A DNA stretch of 64,000 nt, taken from Lunularia cruciata (Eukaryota > Streptophyta > Marchantiopsida > Lunulariales > Lunulariaceae). Positions 1 to 11,700 of the stretch are shown here, piece by piece. The position numbers and the translations under genes were made by a program. The notes beneath the pieces were generated by a model. That model did not search any database. It saw only the letters and a program-made list of their open reading frames with translations, and was not told where the DNA came from. Position 1 is the first letter of the stretch. Each line of letters begins with the position of its first letter. The stretch lies in NCBI GenBank assembly GCA_948567375.1, contig OX419759.1, forward strand, positions 58,246,593 through 58,310,592, in the 5' to 3' direction.

Positions 1-1776
1 CAAAACCTCTAGCTTAGGTGCAAAATCCATAGCACACAAGGGATACACATCTGAATCCGATTCACTTTCATCCTCCTTTGTGGAAGTCTCTTCCTCCATG
101 TTTGTGTCCACACTTGAAGCTCATTCTTCAGAATCTGATTCCCAATAATGTGAAGTGTTCATGGTGTTAGTCACAAGAACTGTGACTCTATGGTTTGATG
201 GCCCAATCCTCAAGTACCCTTCGTGTCATCTATCAATTGTCTGTGCTGCTATCAACCATGGCCTTCCAAGAAGTAAGTCATAGCTTGAATCCTTCAAGAC
301 TTGGAAAGTCATGAGATTTTGAACTCCCATAAATTGAAACTACCACTTTATCCATCATCCCTATTGGTCAAAATTGTTGCTTGTTTATCATGCTCACCAC
401 AAATGTTGAAGGTCTTAGGGGTATCATACCCAACTTCTTCATCAACCTTTCAGACATGGCATTCACTGTTGATCCTCCATCAACCAATGCATCCTTGATG
501 TTGTGACCATTCACTCTCACATCAATCTTGGAGGCATATTCACAAGCCTCCCATGGTGCTAGCTTGGCATCCACCACCCCCATTGATACTAGAGCTTTTG
601 CCTTCTTCTTCTTGTTGCTCCTTGTAGAACTCAATCCACCTCTAACCTCCTTTCTCAAGGTAGGGTTCAAAGCAATCAATTGGCCCACAGTGATGTTAGC
701 CTTGTGACTACCAACACCCTCCAACATATTGTAGTTCCATTGTTGCTTTGAAATCAAGAAATCCTCCATCCCCAACTTCTTCCTTGGAGTCTTTTTTGTC
801 AATGGTGTTGAGGTGCAAGTGCTCCTAATAGATATAGGAGTATCTTTGCTTGGAGTAAATCCTTGAGAAGAGTGAACATCCTCTGCAAAACGAGCTCTCT
901 TCTTTTCTTGTGCCAAAAGCTCCAAACTCCAATCCCTTGGAGTTTGAGCACTCTTCCTTCTCATACCTTGCTCTCAACCACATCTATGAATGCTATCCCT
1001 TTACCTTTTTTTGGATTAAGAGCCACTAGGGTTTCACTACCTCTTTGTTTCCTTCTATTGGCTCCCTCATAACCCCTTCCTCCATGGTAAGTGGAATTTG
1101 GGCAATTCCTTTGGATATGGCCTCTTCCTCCACAAACAAAACAATTTCTATCATTCAAATTTTTAGTTGTTTGGCCTCCTCTATATAGATAGTTTCTATA
1201 ACTCCTAGGCCCTCTTCATACATTCTAATCCACCTCTCTCTTCTCCCATAGTTGTACCACATTGATCTTGAGATCCGCAAGTTGTTCTGTGATGGTTTGA
1301 AGTGGATCCTTTGGTGGAGGTGCAAGAATTGGGGCAACTACTACTTGTGGTGTAACCCTTTTCACCAAAGTATCATGAGTTCCACCATACTTGTAACCTT
1401 GAGGAGGATGCACAACCTCCTTCACCACCAAATCACTCTCATCCCCTTCCAAACTCTCCTCCATACGAATTGCGATCTTGATAGCTTCAACCTTGGAAGA
1501 AGGTTTTTCATATCTCACCTTGCTTCTAATTTGTGGTCTCAATCCTCCCACAAAAAACTTGGTGAGCATGGCCCCTTTGCCAATAATAGTAGTCTCCATA
1601 TCATCCCCACTCTTCCTCAATAGTGTGCAAAATCTAGACTCTAACTCTTCCATTCTTTCCACATAGACCCTCACTTTCTCTCCATCTCTTTCCTTGAGAA
1701 AGGTAACCTCACTCATCAATCTCTCATAACTCTCATCAGGAAGAAAGTTCTCAATGATTCTACCATTGTTGGTCAT
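1..1776 (-). pseudogene. Ty3/gypsy gag - zinc knuckle - protease fragment
   Basis: Reading from 1776 down, the first stretch (about 1776-1225) resembles the retrotransposon gag domain, with LPDESYERLMSEV and later FFVGGLRPQIRSKVRYE. A CCHC knuckle follows near 1140-1090 (CFVCGGRGHIQRNC). A retropepsin-like segment (550-370) has the active-site-like string DGGSTVNAMSERL. Near 275-225 another frame reads SYDLLLGRPWLIAAQTIDR, the typical second half of such proteases. Stops and frame changes separate the parts, so it is a dead relic. It runs off the left edge, so any reverse transcriptase would lie outside. Its gag start abuts an oppositely oriented integrase fragment at about 1763, so the N-terminus is probably cut away. 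The gag of a Ty3/gypsy element forms the particle; the family is clear, the lineage is not. Confidence 0.85.
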
Positions 1777-3732
1777 GTTGGAATGGACAAAACCTTAGAT
1801 GCAGCAAAATGCAATTATTTTTGGCCCAAGATGAGCAACGATGTGATGGAAGATGTTCTGTGAGCCGGCTTGTCTCTCACTCAGGATGAACCTCTGATGG
1901 CTATTATGGTAGCACACCATGGACTAAGAAGGCAAGGAACCCCAACTCCATCATACTCCTCCAAGGCTAACACTCCAAGACTCAAGACATTGCTCACTAG
2001 AGAACTCAATGAGAGAGAGATAGACGCAAATGAAAGGATGATGAGTACCTCCTCATCCTTTTTTTATATACTTGTGAAATAGTTATGCACCAAAGTTACT
2101 AATTACTCGAGTAACTCCAGTTACTAGGTTAAAAGTCAAGTAAAGTCAAAAAGTAGAAAGGAATATCCATTCACATGGGCATATTCTCCTAAGCATGTGG
2201 TCTTATCTTGACCCAACCACTAAGTCAAGGATTCTTTCACATGGGCTATCCTTAGACTAAAGAAGAATCCAAAACAAAAAGGTTTGTGGGCCCAAGAGTT
2301 CTCAACTCTTTCCTCAAAGCCAAACACCTAGGAATAATACCAAGTCAACACACTAAAATCCAAAATAGTGGTGCTCATCTTTTCTACTTCCTGTAAAGTA
2401 AGTTCCCCTCTATCTTAGCTATGACTAACTTTAGCTAATCATGACTAATGTAGAATCATCCTTTATCTCTATATAAACAATATTTCTCAAGTACTTGTAA
2501 TACCAAGCTAAATATCACAATACCACACACATGCATAAATGGGTGTTATAGTTCAAAGCTGCCTCCCTTGCCAACAAAAAAAAGCATCTAACAAAGCTCC
2601 CACATGACTCCTTCAACTCCTTTTTACTCTTGCACACTGTTAGGAACAAGTAAGCATGGATCTGTTTGTGAATTGCCCAAGACCACCTTAGGATTTGACT
2701 CCGTCGTCATCTTTGATGATCATCTTAGCAAAATGATCCATTTGCTTCCTACCACCAAGGATGTGAAGGCTTCCAAATTAGCTCAATTGTACTTAGATGT
2801 TTTTTTTTCTCACCATGGCCTGTCTTTGGTGCTCATCACTAATAGGGGCACTCAATTCACCAATTTGTTATGGAGAACACTCTTTGGTCTCTTCAAAACC
2901 AAATTGGCCATGTCCATGGCCTACCATCTACAAGCTAATAGTCAAACAAAGCAGGCTAATCATACTATTGAGGACATGCTCAAGGGCTCCACTCTAGAAG
3001 AGCAAGAAAGGTGGGACACCTTACTTCCACTAGTGGAGTTTGTGTACAACAATTCAACAAATACATCCACACAAGTATCACCATTCTTTCACACATCTTT
3101 TCACACTATCAAGCTTAATGAAGATCCACCCAATGGATAGCAAGCTAGAGGATGTCAACACTTTTGTTTCCAAAATCCAACAAGGAGTAGAGAGCACCAA
3201 AAACAAGTTGCAAATTGCTCAAAATTCATAAAAACAATATGTAGATGCATGCCGCTAACACCTTGAGTTTGATGTGGGAGATCAAGTTTGGTTATCAACC
3301 ACCAACCTCATATTAGTTGGCCCTTGTAAGCTCAGACCACATTTTATTGGACCTTTTTCCATACATCATCAAATTGGCATAGTAGCCTACCACCTCAAAC
3401 TACCGTCTCACATGAAGATTCATCGAGTGTTATATTTCTCCTTAGTATATAGATATGCATCCCAGCCAGAAAAGTTTCCTTCCTTATAGGAAATTTGACC
3501 TTGTCCATCAGTCATTGATGACACAAAGGAGTATGAAGTTGAACACATTCTCTAGAAGCACATTCGGAGTACTCATCATCCGCATGTGGAATACCTAGTA
3601 CATTGGAAAGGGTACCCATTGTATAGGTAACATGGGAGCCAATAGCCAACTTGACCCACGCAATAGTGTTAGTGAAATCTTTTGAGCAACAGTTTTGCAA
3701 CAAGGACTTTGTATCTTAAAAGGAGGGAGGTT
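1763..3732 (+). pseudogene. Chromovirus integrase relic, interrupted by a repeat insertion
   Basis: The zinc-binding part of an integrase starts at 1763 (GHVGMDKTLDAAKCNYFWPK) and stops at 1858, where a 0.7-kb repeat begins. Homology resumes near 2551 and continues through the catalytic core (ELPKTTLGFDSVVIFDDHLS; ITNRGTQFTNLLWRTLFG) to about 3140. After frame changes it runs through the C-terminal segment (VGDQVWLSTTNLILVGP) and a chromodomain-like tail near 3535-3610 (VEYLVHWKGYP). The same order is seen in the better preserved element at 24221-30773, to which this is closely similar. Stop codons, a deleted segment near 3110 and the insertion show that it is inactive. A short purine tract and an LTR start follow at 3720-3733. 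No gag, protease or reverse transcriptase of this copy is present. Confidence 0.88.
1859..2550 (+). mobile_element. Dispersed 0.7-kb repeat (LTR-like) inserted in integrase relic
   Basis: This segment interrupts the integrase reading and is flanked by GTTC on both sides (1855-1858 and 2551-2554), as expected for a transposon footprint. It begins TGTGAGCC and ends GGGTGTTATA. A diverged second copy lies in reverse orientation at 21155-21814, and a partial copy at about 20267-20640. All share phrases such as the one around 2195-2215 (GTGGTCTTATCTTGACCCAA). It holds no convincing gene; the short open frame at its start has no recognisable domain. It could be a solo LTR or a non-autonomous element. 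The 4-bp flank is suggestive only. Confidence 0.65.
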
Positions 3733-3948
3733 TGTAATACCAATAGCTAGACATATGATCTAGAGGTGAAACTTGGGGTGGTGACATCTAGAAAGATGTA
3801 CACATGATGCAGAAAGTAGATCAGATAGAGATATCAGCAAAAGAGCACTTCTATTAATAGGGCAGAAGCCAAAATAGGCTTGAAAACTTTAGAGGCAATT
3901 TTGGAGGCCTAAATAGATGAATTTGGCCTCAAAAATGTGCAAATTCAT
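3733..3948 (+). repeat. Truncated 3' LTR of the first chromovirus relic
   Basis: The sequence starts TGTAATACCAATAGCTAGAC straight after a purine-rich tract (about 3718-3731). It matches the start of the LTRs at 24221 and 30076, including the GGCCTCAAAAATGTGCAAATTC stretch near 3927-3947. Similarity ends abruptly there, where unrelated sequence leading into another gypsy element begins. Only about the first 215 bases of the LTR remain, and only one of the two tandem subrepeats seen in the 24221 LTR. Confidence 0.8.
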
Positions 3949-4019
3949 GTCAGTGCTACAAAACCCACCTGAGCTCCACCTGGTTGACTACGGCTGTGCT
4001 TTAACCTATCATAGTTATG

Positions 4020-5810
4020 GTTGACTTAAGTCCCTACACTGCTGGTTGGGTTGTGGGTCAAGATGACGAGAACGGCAACAAATTTGCAGCAAGGTTTGGA
4101 GCAAGGATCTTCACGGAATGGCAATGGAGGTATCTTCAAATCAAATGGGAGTTGTGGGGTGCCAAGATAGCGCTAAGATAGGATAGATTGCCTAATTGGT
4201 ACCTATGTCATCCTAGAGATAGATTTCTTGCCGCTACTTGGAATGGTTGCCAACTGTGACACTCCAGACATTGTCATGTTGCGTTGGATAGCATTCATTT
4301 GGATGTTGAATCCAGAGCTAAGGTACATAGCTGGGAAGGAAAACCCAGTGGCTGATATGTTGTCTAGAGCATGCTATGAAGAGGCTGAAAATGACTGTAT
4401 GGTGGATGTGCATGAGCTGGAGCTGAACTTACCCTTTAGAGAAGAACTGTACAAAGATGATCTTCTGGTTATTGGAAAGTATCTTAGTACTCTAGAGAGA
4501 AACTCAGAATGGACCAAGGAAGAGTTTGAGAAGATAAGAAGGAAGTCTGACAAATTTTTGTTGAAGGACGGGTATCTTTGGCAAAGGCCCAAGGGCCACT
4601 CTGGGGTTCCATTGAGAGTGTTGGGAGATGAGGAGACAAAACAGAGAGTGATATGGGAGTCACATGATGCAGAGGCTGCCAAACATCGTGGGGTTCAAGG
4701 TACATACAAGTGCATCCGGGGTTTGTACAGGTGGCCAGGTATTTATATAGAGGTATGGCGGTATGTGGAGACCCGTGAAATCTGTCAGATCTACTCCAAA
4801 GTAAGGCACCTACTTAGATGGGTTGATGGGAAGATGGGTTGAAACCCTCATTTTCAATGGGTTTTGGACTTGGTTCATATGCCCTTAGGAGTCCTAGGAG
4901 CTAAATATCTAGTACTGACCAGGGAGGATCTGTCTAACTATGTGGAGGGAAGGGCGTTGTCATCTACACATACCCAATAGGTGTGCCAGTTTGTTTTAGA
5001 GGATATTATTGCCAAGCATGGGTGCTTCTATCGAATGAGGGCGGATCAAAGGGAGTTGGACACAAGAGAAGAAGCTAAGTTCTTTGCTAAATTCAAAATC
5101 AAACTGAACCTGAGAATTGATTACAATCCTGAGGCCAACAATAAGAGTGAACAAGGTCATCCGCCAATAGTGAAATGCACTGGTGAAGGCCTGCCGAGGT
5201 GAGACATACAAATGGCCTGATTTTTTGCCATTGGTACTCATGGAAGATAGGTTAACTTGCAGCTTGGTAACTAGAATGCTGCCTACTGAACTAGTATCAG
5301 GGCACTTACCTATTATGCCTGTGGAGGAAGACATTGCTAGTTGGAGAACTGTTCATTGGGAGGATAATGTGTCTACAAAGGAATTGATTTTGTGCAAGAT
5401 CAAGCATTTTAACTCAACACCATGGAAAATACAAGTGGCATGCAAGAAGGTGAAGGAAGTGCGGCTGAGGAGCAAGATATACTTTGACAAGACTCACCGG
5501 CTGCAACTAGTGCCTATCATTGAAGGGGACTAGGTGTTGATTTCAGATAACAGCCTGAATGTACATCATTCAATGCTCAAGAAGTTTGCTCGCCGTTGGC
5601 ATGGACCATTTGTTGTAATCAAAGTTCACAAAAATGCCACCTATAGCATGCAAGAGCTAGATGGTACTGAACATCATCTGCCATACGCATGAAAAAGGGT
5701 TAAACTTTCAAATGGTGATCAGGAACTGGAGGAAGAAGAGACCTTGACTCCAGCTCTGAAGATGGTTCAGATGGTACCACGGAAGGAAACTAAAAGTTTT
5801 ACATTCTGAA
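4020..5810 (+). pseudogene. RNase H - integrase relic of a second Ty3/gypsy lineage
   Basis: From about 4020 one frame reads an RNase H domain (GWVVGQDDENGNKFAARFG). After a frame change near 4240 a second carries its end, with the hallmark GKENPVADMLSRA (about 4336-4374). The same frame continues into an integrase zinc-binding region (AAKHRGVQGTYKCIRGLYRWPG, about 4675-4741). Later frames show an integrase-core phrase (LTREDLSNYVEGRALSS, about 4915-4965) and a C-terminal part (about 5183-5700). At least four stops or shifts disable it. The core phrase differs from the chromodomain elements elsewhere in the window, and I see no chromodomain, so this is a different gypsy branch. It has no LTRs that I can define. 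Confidence 0.8.
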
Positions 5811-5819
5811 CTCACTGGT

Positions 5820-6260
5820 GCAGACCGGTGTTGCGGGGATCGGTTGGTCTCGGGAGTGCGCCAGACACCTGGCTGCTTGTGCTAAGACTGCTCGGCTTGT
5901 CATCTGTTCAAGGCCTTTTGTAATCAGATGTTGTCTCTACTTTGCCCGGCTGGCAGTCCTTCTTGCTAGAGCAGCTTGCTACCGATCCTTCTAAATGTAG
6001 GCTCACGGTTAATGGCTTCTTGGATTAGGCTTTGTTGAGGCAATCTTAATCTCCAAGCTTCATTGCTAATGTTAAAGTTCTGTTCATATTAAATTTGTGT
6101 TCAATGGGCAGTGATGTATTTCCTCTAACAATTCATAGTCAATTCTTAGACCTCCGTTCTCTTGTGACTCCATCTGAGATCATCTCTGGGTCTTTTCTCT
6201 GATTGACAGATTCTAATTCATGACTTCTTCCTTCTGCCCAAACTCAAACTCTTGCACAGC
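5820..6260 (+). repeat. End repeat of the pyrimidine-rich element (left copy)
   Basis: This stretch contains GGTGTTGCGGGGATCGGTTG and ACCTGGCTGCTTGTGCTAAG (about 5828-5888). Related sequence recurs in the same orientation at about 8850-9260 and in reverse orientation at about 16200-16680. It marks the left boundary of the long pyrimidine/purine-rich block and may be a terminal repeat of one element family. No coding potential is seen. Confidence 0.5.
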
Positions 6261-8150
6261 CAGGACTCTCTTCCAAAGTCTTCCTTACCTTTCTTCAGCA
6301 CTTCTCACTCATTCCTGAATTCTCCCCTAAACCCTTCACATTCTTTCCCAAAAAAAAACACCACATTCTCTCGAAATCTCCCATAAGCCCTTCACGTTCT
6401 CTTGAAAGGCATAACAGGTCTTCCATTCTCTCCCAAAAGCTCCTCACATTCATGTTCTCTCCAAATACAGCTTCACATTCTTCCAAAAGAAAGAAAGCAC
6501 CACATTCTCTTGAGAGGCAAAACAGGTTTTCACATTCTCTCCCGGAAGTTTATCACATTCTCTCGGAAAGCACAACAGGTCTTCACATTTCTCCTAAAAT
6601 TTTATCACATTCCCTCAAAAGGCATAACTCATCTGCCATTTTCCAGTTCTCCAAACGACTCCACATTCCTTTTTGAAAGCACCACATTCTCACATTTGCT
6701 TCCCATTCACCTTCTTTTGGAATTTCCTGTTCTCCTCCCGATTTCTGATCCTATCTCTCTTTTCTGCCAATTCCCTCCTTTTGATCCACTTCCTTCTCTC
6801 ATTTTTCCTTAATCCGTCCCTATCACCCTCCTTCAATCACTCCTGTCTTGTTCTCCCAAAAAATATCACATTCACTCCAAAGCTTCACATTCCTCTCAAA
6901 GGCTTAACTCATCTGCCATTCCCCAACTCTCAAAACAACTTCACATTTTTCTCCAAAGCAACTGCTCCTACCATTCTCCCAAAATCCCTCACATTCTTTC
7001 CCGAAATAAACCACACCTTCCCTCACATTCCCTTCTGAAAGCATAACTAGTCCTCACATTCTCCTCTGAACTACTTCACATTCCCTTCCAAAAGCATTCC
7101 TTTCACGCTTTGTGTCATTCTCCCAAAAACTTCCCTGTCATTCTCCCGAAAAGCTCTCACATTCTTGTCCCAAAAATTCACATGGAAAATTTCACTGTTC
7201 CTTCAACTCTTGCTCTCCAACTCTGCTCTTCCCCCAAAATTCTGTCAATCCCTTCTTGTCCTGAAACTTCACGTGGAAAATGTCTCTCTTCCTTCAACTC
7301 CTATTCTCCAGCTCTGCTCTTCTCTCAAAATTCTGTCAATCCCTTCTTGTCCCAAAAACTTCCCTATCATTCTAACAAAACTTCTCTGTCATTCTCCCAG
7401 AAAACAAATCACTTCCTGGTCTTCTCTCTATATCCTCTCTCTTTCTTCCTCAAGGCAACTCCCTTCTTGTTCTTTTACCCAAACCCTCATTGTCAAATTC
7501 TTCTTCAAAACTTTTATGTCATTCTCCCAAAAAGCTCTGACATTCTTGTCCCAAAACTTCACATGGAAAATTTCACTATTCCTTCAGTGAAATTTCAGGC
7601 TGTTTCTTTTGTCTTTCTCCCAAAACCTGGCTGTTTTCTCCAAAAAAAACATCCCTTTGATACTTCACTGTCTTCTCCTTTCACTTTCATTGTCCTAAAA
7701 ACTCCATCGATCCTTCTCTATCCTTCAAGAGACAAGCCTTTTAATACCTCTTTGTCACTCCAATTCCTCTCATTACCTCTCCGTTCTTCAAAACCAAAAC
7801 CCTTCGATACTTCCATGTCTTTCCAAAAAACCCCCTTTGGCCATCTTCTGCCTTTCTCCCCAAAACCTGGCTATTTTCTCAAAAAAAGTTCCCTTTGATA
7901 CTTCACTTTCTTCTCCTTTCACTTTCATTGTCCCTCAAAACTCCATCAATCCTTCTCTGTCCTTCCATAGACAAGCCTTTGGATACCTCTTTGTCACTCC
8001 AATTCCTACGGGAAAACCCTACTTGTACTCTCTCCTGCACTGACCTCTCTAACTCCATTCCTCTCCTGTCCCTCAGCCTTTGAAGTCCCCTCCCCCCTCC
8101 AATCAGCAAGCCTCACAAAGCATATCTCCCCCCCCCTGTCTTCAGCCTTT
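6260..8150 (+). repeat. Pyrimidine-rich degenerate repeats, left block
   Basis: The plus strand is almost pure C/T with short A runs. From 6290 to 7160 a degenerate unit of roughly 30-60 bases built on CACATTCTCTCCCAAAAG recurs. A clearer duplication of about 91 bases begins at about 7179 and 7270 (CATGGAAAATTTCACTGTTC type). A 240-base duplication runs from about 7624 and again from about 7864 (AACCTGGCTGTTTTCTC type). Long open frames here arise because pyrimidine-rich DNA rarely makes stop codons. I see no gene. Confidence 0.75.
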
Positions 8151-8850
8151 GTCTCCTCGACAAACCTTCTTAGGCCACTTTGTCATTACTCAACATGGAA
8201 AATCCCAAACCAACTCTTTTGCTCAAAATTACTAAATGAAACACTCTCACAAGACTTATTTACTCAGATGAAACTAAACTGAAATACCCCCAAATTCCAA
8301 TAACATAAACAAAATTCCAAGCTCATGTAACATAAATTTAAGCCCTGAGTTGGTGTAGCACAAAGAAACTCCCAAGCTCATGCATCATTTTACAAATCCT
8401 CTGAGCTCTTGAAACATAAAAGGACTTTTGAGTTTACTCAACCCTTGAAACTTCCTTGGGCTTATGGCAACACACAATAACTTCCGACTTTACAATGACA
8501 TGAAAGATATTCCCAAGATACAACAACATAACAAAATACCAATGTCACTATAATGTAAAGTCAACAAAACTCTCCCACCAAATGCACCAATGGTTCACGT
8601 AGATTATTTTCCTTACAACACCGGTGGTTGCACAAGATTTGTAGGGGTATATGTTGTTGGGAAAATGATTCATAGAGAGTTGGTGCCATTGGCAAGCTCT
8701 AGAGTTTTCCTTTGTAATACCTAAGCTCAAGAGTTTCTTTGTGTTATACGACACTTGGAGCTTAATTTTGTGATATGCCAACCGTGGCTTGTTAATGGTA
8801 TTGGAATCTTGCAAATATGCTTTGAGTGTCATTTGAACAGATAATACGTT
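8150..8850. repeat. Small inverted repeat between the two pyrimidine-rich blocks
   Basis: The arm at about 8261-8600 contains AAGAAACTCCCAAGCTCATG. It is matched in reverse at about 8690-8810 (AGCTCAAGAGTTTCTTTGTG), so the two arms face each other around 8640. Phrases from the left arm recur at about 11780-12075, after the second pyrimidine block, in the same orientation. No gene is seen. Confidence 0.5.
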
Positions 8851-9260
8851 GTTGTGGAGAACGTTCGGTCTCAAGAGTGCACCGAGCACATGGCTGCTTG
8901 TGCTTAGTTTTTCCTTATTGTCTTTCTTTTGGATTTTTCCCATAGACTGACATTCCTTCCCTACTCTTGGATTGTCAAGAATTTGTCTCTATATGAACTT
9001 GTTGTTTCAGTTTCCCTGAGGTTGGCTCTCCCTGAAGGTTTTGTTTTATCCTTGACTTTTGCAAAACTAATCTTGTCATGCGAGTCTGGTGTTATGGTTT
9101 CTACCTCTGCTTGGTCTCATATTCTATTTTCACGTCAGGTTCAAGCTATGGTTTGGGATCTGGCAGTTCATAAACCTAGGTCAGGTGGCCCTTTAATAAA
9201 ATAAACAAAAACTGAGTGATCTAACCGAACATAAACCCGGGCACCCAGATCATTTAATTA
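8850..9260 (+). repeat. End repeat, middle copy
   Basis: This copy carries GGTCTCAAGAGTGCACCGAG and ATGGCTGCTTGTGCTTAG (about 8868-8910), diverged from the copies at 5820 and, in reverse, 16680. It precedes a second pyrimidine-rich block, so the layout 'end repeat then pyrimidine repeats' occurs twice in tandem. The open frames here have no recognisable domain. Confidence 0.45.
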
Positions 9261-9739
9261 TGCTATTCACATGGACCGGACTGAGAGCTCCTAGAATGGA
9301 GTTTTCCTCAACTCTAGTCACAATTCATAACACAAATCCGCTTCCAAGACTCATCATTCACAGGAATTTCAACAACAAAGTTCACAAGGTTAAATAAGTC
9401 AAATAGTTCTAGTCAAGACAATGCCTGCCCTAAGGTTGCAACTGCTCATCAACTCAGCCCGGCACTTCACATATACTCTGTCCAACAGCAGACAAGGCAA
9501 CTCACCCTCCGAACCCCTTCATTCTCCTATGCCCTATTTTGCAGATCAGATTCACTCCATTCAGACAGGCCAACCAACTTCAAATCTTTTCTTGCCCATG
9601 CTCCAGATGAGCTGATCCACTTTGAAATTCTCCTCCTCTTCTTCCTGACTAGCTCCTATCACTGCCTGTTCAGTCACTCTTCACAACATTTTCCCAAAAA
9701 AAATATCTTTCTTCTTCACTCCTATCCTCACCTTCGGGA

Positions 9740-10370
9740 GATTATCCTTCGGCAACTTCTGCAGCAAATCCCCTTCAGACCTGCAAAAATTCCTCTCCAA
9801 TTTTTTCCTTCATCACTCTATCCACATTTTTCCACAGAACTCTTCCTTCCTCAGTCTTGTTCTCACCTTTGTGAGAGTTCCCTTATGCAACTCATGTAGC
9901 TAACCCTTCAGACCTGCAAAAATTCCTCTCCAATTTTGTCCTTCAGCACTCTATCCACATTTTTCCACAGAAAGATTCCTTCCTCAGTCCTGTTCTCACC
10001 TTTGTGAGAGTTCCCTTATGCAACTCATACAGCCAACCCTTCAGACCTGCAAAAATTCCTCTCCAATTTTGTCCTTCAGCACTCTATCCACATTTTTCCA
10101 CAAAAACCTTCCTTCTTTAGTCCTGTTCTCACCTTAGTGAGAGTTCCATTTTGCAACTCATGCAGCTGACCCTTCAGACCTGCGAAAATTCTCTACTGCC
10201 TGAATCTCCTGTCCTCTTGCTTCCTTGCAAAATTTTGTTCTCTTCAACTTCTGCCCAAACCCCTTCAGACCTGCAAAAATTCTCTACTACCTAAATCTCC
10301 CGTCCTCTTGCTTCCCTATGAAATTTAGTTCTCTTCAACTTCTGCCCAAACCCCTTCAGACCTGCAAAAA
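9740..10370 (+). repeat. 133-bp and 90-bp tandem repeats
   Basis: The phrase CCTTCAGACCTGCAAAAATT starts at 9772, 9905 and 10038, a period of 133 bases, and again at 10173. A shorter version then repeats with a period of about 90 bases at 10262 and 10353. Each longer unit also holds CACTCTATCCACATTTTTCC. The units lead directly into the 163-bp array, so this is a hierarchy of related minisatellites. Confidence 0.85.
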
Positions 10371-11195
10371 TTTTCTACTCCAACCACTCACAACCCTTCA
10401 CAACCCTGCCCTTACATTCCATACATCTGCACTCTGTCCAAGCTTTCAACTCCTGCAATTTTCCAGCCTTTACATTCCTGCAAAATTTCTTCTTCTTGCA
10501 CCTCACCAAAACCCCTTCACTGTCCTGCAAAAATTTCCTCCTTCAACCACTCACAACCCTTCACAGTCCTGCCCTTACATTCCATACATTTGCCCTCTGT
10601 CCAAGCTTTCAACTCCTACAATTTTCCAGCCTTTACATTCCTGTGAAATTTCTTCTTCTTGCACCTCACCAAAACCCCTTCACTATCCTGCAAAAAATTC
10701 CTCCTTCAACCATTCACAACCCTTCACAGTCTTGCCCTTACATTCCATACATCTGCCCTCTGTCCAAGCTTTCAACTCCTGCAATTTTCCAGCCTTTACA
10801 TTCCTGCAAAATTTCTTCTTCTTGCACCTCACCAAAACCCCTTCACTGTCCTGCAAAAATTTTCTCCTTCAACCACTCACAACCCTTCACAGTCCTGCCC
10901 TTACATTCCATACATCTGCCCTCTGTCCAAGCTTTCAACTCCTGCAATTTTCCAGCCTTTACATTCCTGCGAAATTTCTTCTTCTTGCACCTCACCAAAA
11001 CCCCTTCACTGTCCTGCCAAAAATTCCTCCTTCAACCACTCACAACCCTTCACAGTCTTGCCCTTACATTCCATACATCTGCCCTCTGTCCAAGCTTTCA
11101 ACTCCTGCAATTTTCCAGCCTTTACATTCCTGCGAAATTTCTTCTTCTTGGACCTCACCAAAACCCCTTCTCAGTCCTGCAAAAATTGCCTCCTT
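10360..11195 (+). repeat. 163-bp tandem array
   Basis: The anchor CCTCACCAAAACCCCTTCAC starts at 10501, 10664, 10827, 10990 and 11153, giving four intervals of exactly 163 bases, with diverged edges on both sides. The unit is pyrimidine-rich and nearly free of stops in all plus-strand frames. Because 163 is not a multiple of three, each unit shifts the reading frame. That produces three overlapping proline/serine/leucine-rich open frames of 213-336 codons with the same repeated peptides. They are by-products of the repeat, not genes. The high similarity of the units suggests fairly recent amplification or homogenisation. Confidence 0.93.
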
Positions 11196-11700
11196 GCTGT
11201 TGCCACTAACCAACCACTTCATTCTTTCCTGCTAAAATTGACTCTCTGTTCAGCCCTCAATCTCCTGCCCTCTTGCTTCCTTGCAAAAATTCCTCTCTAA
11301 ACAGCCAATCACCAATCCTTCCTTCTTTCCTTTTGAGAGAGAAACCTCACTTTTCTCTCCTCAATATCAAGCCCTATGCTTTCCCGCGAAAATTGCTTCT
11401 CTGTTCAGCCCTCAGTCTCCTGCCCTCTTGCTTCCCTGCGAAAATTCCTCTCTAAACAACCAATCACCAATCCTTCCTTCTTTCCTTTCGAGAGAGAAAC
11501 CTCACTTTTCTCTCCTCAATCTCAAGCCCTATGCTTTCCTGCGAAAATTGCTTCTTTGTTCAGCCCTCAGTCTCCCAACTTCGAAATTTTCCTCATGAGC
11601 TCTTCTTCCTGTCCCCGACTCTCCAAAACCCTATCCTCCCATAAAATCTCTCCTCTCGAGCTGAGTTCCTTCACTGTCCTCTAACTTTTCACTACTGTTA
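11195..11700 (+). repeat. 156-bp tandem duplication
   Basis: The phrase AAAATTCCTCTCTAAACA occurs near 11286 and 11442, a spacing of about 156 bases, and CGAAAATTGCTTCTCTGTTC near 11387 and 11542. The unit includes TTTCCTTTTGAGAGAGAAACC. It continues the pyrimidine-rich block and then fades out at about 11700. Confidence 0.8.

Noticed and set aside
6402-8083. Open frames of up to 262 codons in the left pyrimidine block
   Set aside because: Low-complexity Phe/Ser/Pro/Leu peptides from C/T-rich DNA with internal duplications; no start context or domain.
10225-11300. Three long overlapping open frames (up to 336 codons) rich in Pro, Ser and Leu
   Set aside because: They follow a 163-bp array that is stop-poor in every frame; the same peptides recur in all three frames, so no one frame is favoured.
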